This document shows, piece after piece, positions 63,534 to 64,000 of a stretch of DNA of 64,000 bases. The stretch spans positions 1 through 64,000 of the forward strand of contig NZ_NJGV01000010.1 in NCBI RefSeq assembly GCF_002213425.1, given 5' to 3'. Source of the stretch: Herbaspirillum aquaticum (GTDB taxonomy: Bacteria > Pseudomonadota > Gammaproteobacteria > Burkholderiales > Burkholderiaceae_D). The notes under the pieces were generated by a model. That model saw only the letters and a list, made by a program, of their open reading frames with translations. It was not told the origin of the DNA and searched no databases. The position numbers were made by a program, and so were the translations under genes. Position 1 is the stretch's first letter, and every line of letters begins with the position of its first letter.

Positions 63534-64000
63534 TCAGATGCGGAAGACGCCGAATCGGGTCTCTTCGATGGGGGCGTTCAGGGCAGCGGACAATCCCAGC
63601 GCCAATACCTGGCGGGTATCGGCAGGATCGATCACGCCGTCATCCCACAGGCGCGCCGAGGCGTAATACGGATGGCCCTGGGTTTCATATTGGGCGCGGA
63701 TGGGCTCCTTGAAGGCGGCTTCCTCTTCTGCGCTCCAGCTGCCGCCGCGCGTTTCGATGCCGTCGCGCTTGACGGTGGCCAGCACGCTGGCGGCCTGCTC
63801 GCCGCCCATCACCGAGATGCGCGCATTGGGCCACATCCACAGGAAGCGCGGCGAGAAGGCGCGCCCGCACATGCCATAGTTGCCCGCACCGAAACTGCCG
63901 CCGATGATGACGGTGAGCTTGGGCACCTTGGCGGTGGAGACGGCCGTGACCATTTTTGCACCATGGCGTGCAATGCCCTCGTTCTCGGCCTTCTTGCCGA
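63534..64000 (-). CDS. liuB: 3-Methylcrotonyl-CoA carboxylase, carboxyltransferase beta subunit (partial)
   Basis: The C-terminal part of a carboxyltransferase subunit; the 5' end lies beyond the window. The reading frame remains open to base 64000. [46 protein letters not shown] is the typical crotonase-fold CT domain, and [20 protein letters not shown] closes it. The stop is 22 bases before liuD, fitting one operon. Confidence 0.93.
   Translation of the reverse strand, partial: GKKAENEGIARHGAKMVTAVSTAKVPKLTVIIGGSFGAGNYGMCGRAFSPRFLWMWPNARISVMGGEQAASVLATVKRDGIETRGGSWSAEEEAAFKEPIRAQYETQGHPYYASARLWDDGVIDPADTRQVLALGLSAALNAPIEETRFGVFRI

Noticed and set aside
61970-63712. A 580-codon plus-strand frame opposite the carboxylase alpha subunit
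   Set aside because: It is the shadow of a conserved biotin carboxylase. Its composition is that of an antisense frame, and no domain or ribosome site is visible.

Overview
The window looks like a chromosomal segment of a GC-rich betaproteobacterium, most likely an Oxalobacteraceae member close to Herbaspirillum. This rests on the 3' end of a beta-type 5S rRNA, the urt-ure gene order, the protein flavour and the codon use; no species call is possible from sequence reading alone.

Layout. 1-826: the end of an rRNA operon, its terminator, and a roughly 740-base gene-free stretch with a same-strand series of DnaA-box-like 9-mers. 827-8345: a TctE/QseC-type sensor kinase and response regulator, divergent from a phosphonate-type ABC transporter (phnD, phnC, two phnE) followed closely by glpD. 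8327-20155: one long minus-strand nitrogen unit, urtABCDE (urea uptake) followed by ureDABCEFG and ureJ (urease and nickel supply), behind a sigma-54 (-24/-12) promoter with NtrC-like sites. 20555-26318: a ferritin-like diiron protein, a diguanylate cyclase paired with a lipoprotein solute-binding protein, and a Bcr/CflA exporter. 26549-34911: a second, consensus-perfect sigma-54 promoter ahead of a GntR regulator, a Dpp/Opp-type transporter, an amidase and an AllA-type ureidoglycolate lyase. This is plausibly a ureide scavenging operon whose urea would feed the urease. 34953-50956: mostly housekeeping and accessory single genes (RarD-type permease, EttA, BASS transporter, acyl-CoA synthetase, Crp/Fnr regulator, hisC, three MFS-type transporters in all across the window, HD-GYP, nitronate monooxygenase), with a MITE-like element and a 51-residue membrane protein. 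50994-58916: a divergent two-partner secretion locus (TpsB/TpsA). 58987-64000: leucine/isovalerate catabolism (3-methylcrotonyl-CoA carboxylase subunits, HMG-CoA lyase) with two extra genes inside.

The most unusual parts are: (1) the decayed CDI-like end of the TpsA gene. The coding frame stops at an AENN motif and runs straight into a broken copy of an immunity gene, then a toxin-tail remnant, an intact immunity gene and a second unrelated immunity-like gene, all AT-rich. (2) The DnaA-box series next to the rRNA operon. (3) The two NtrC/sigma-54-type control regions that join ureide uptake, urea uptake and urease. (4) A solute-binding protein/diguanylate cyclase pair reminiscent of NspS-MbaA. 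(5) Repeated regulatory motifs: a 16-base operator candidate flanking the Crp/Fnr gene, 11-base-phased repeats before phnD, and a 17-base tandem repeat that recurs 15 kb away. (6) Hairpins after the binding-protein gene in all three ABC operons that begin with one.
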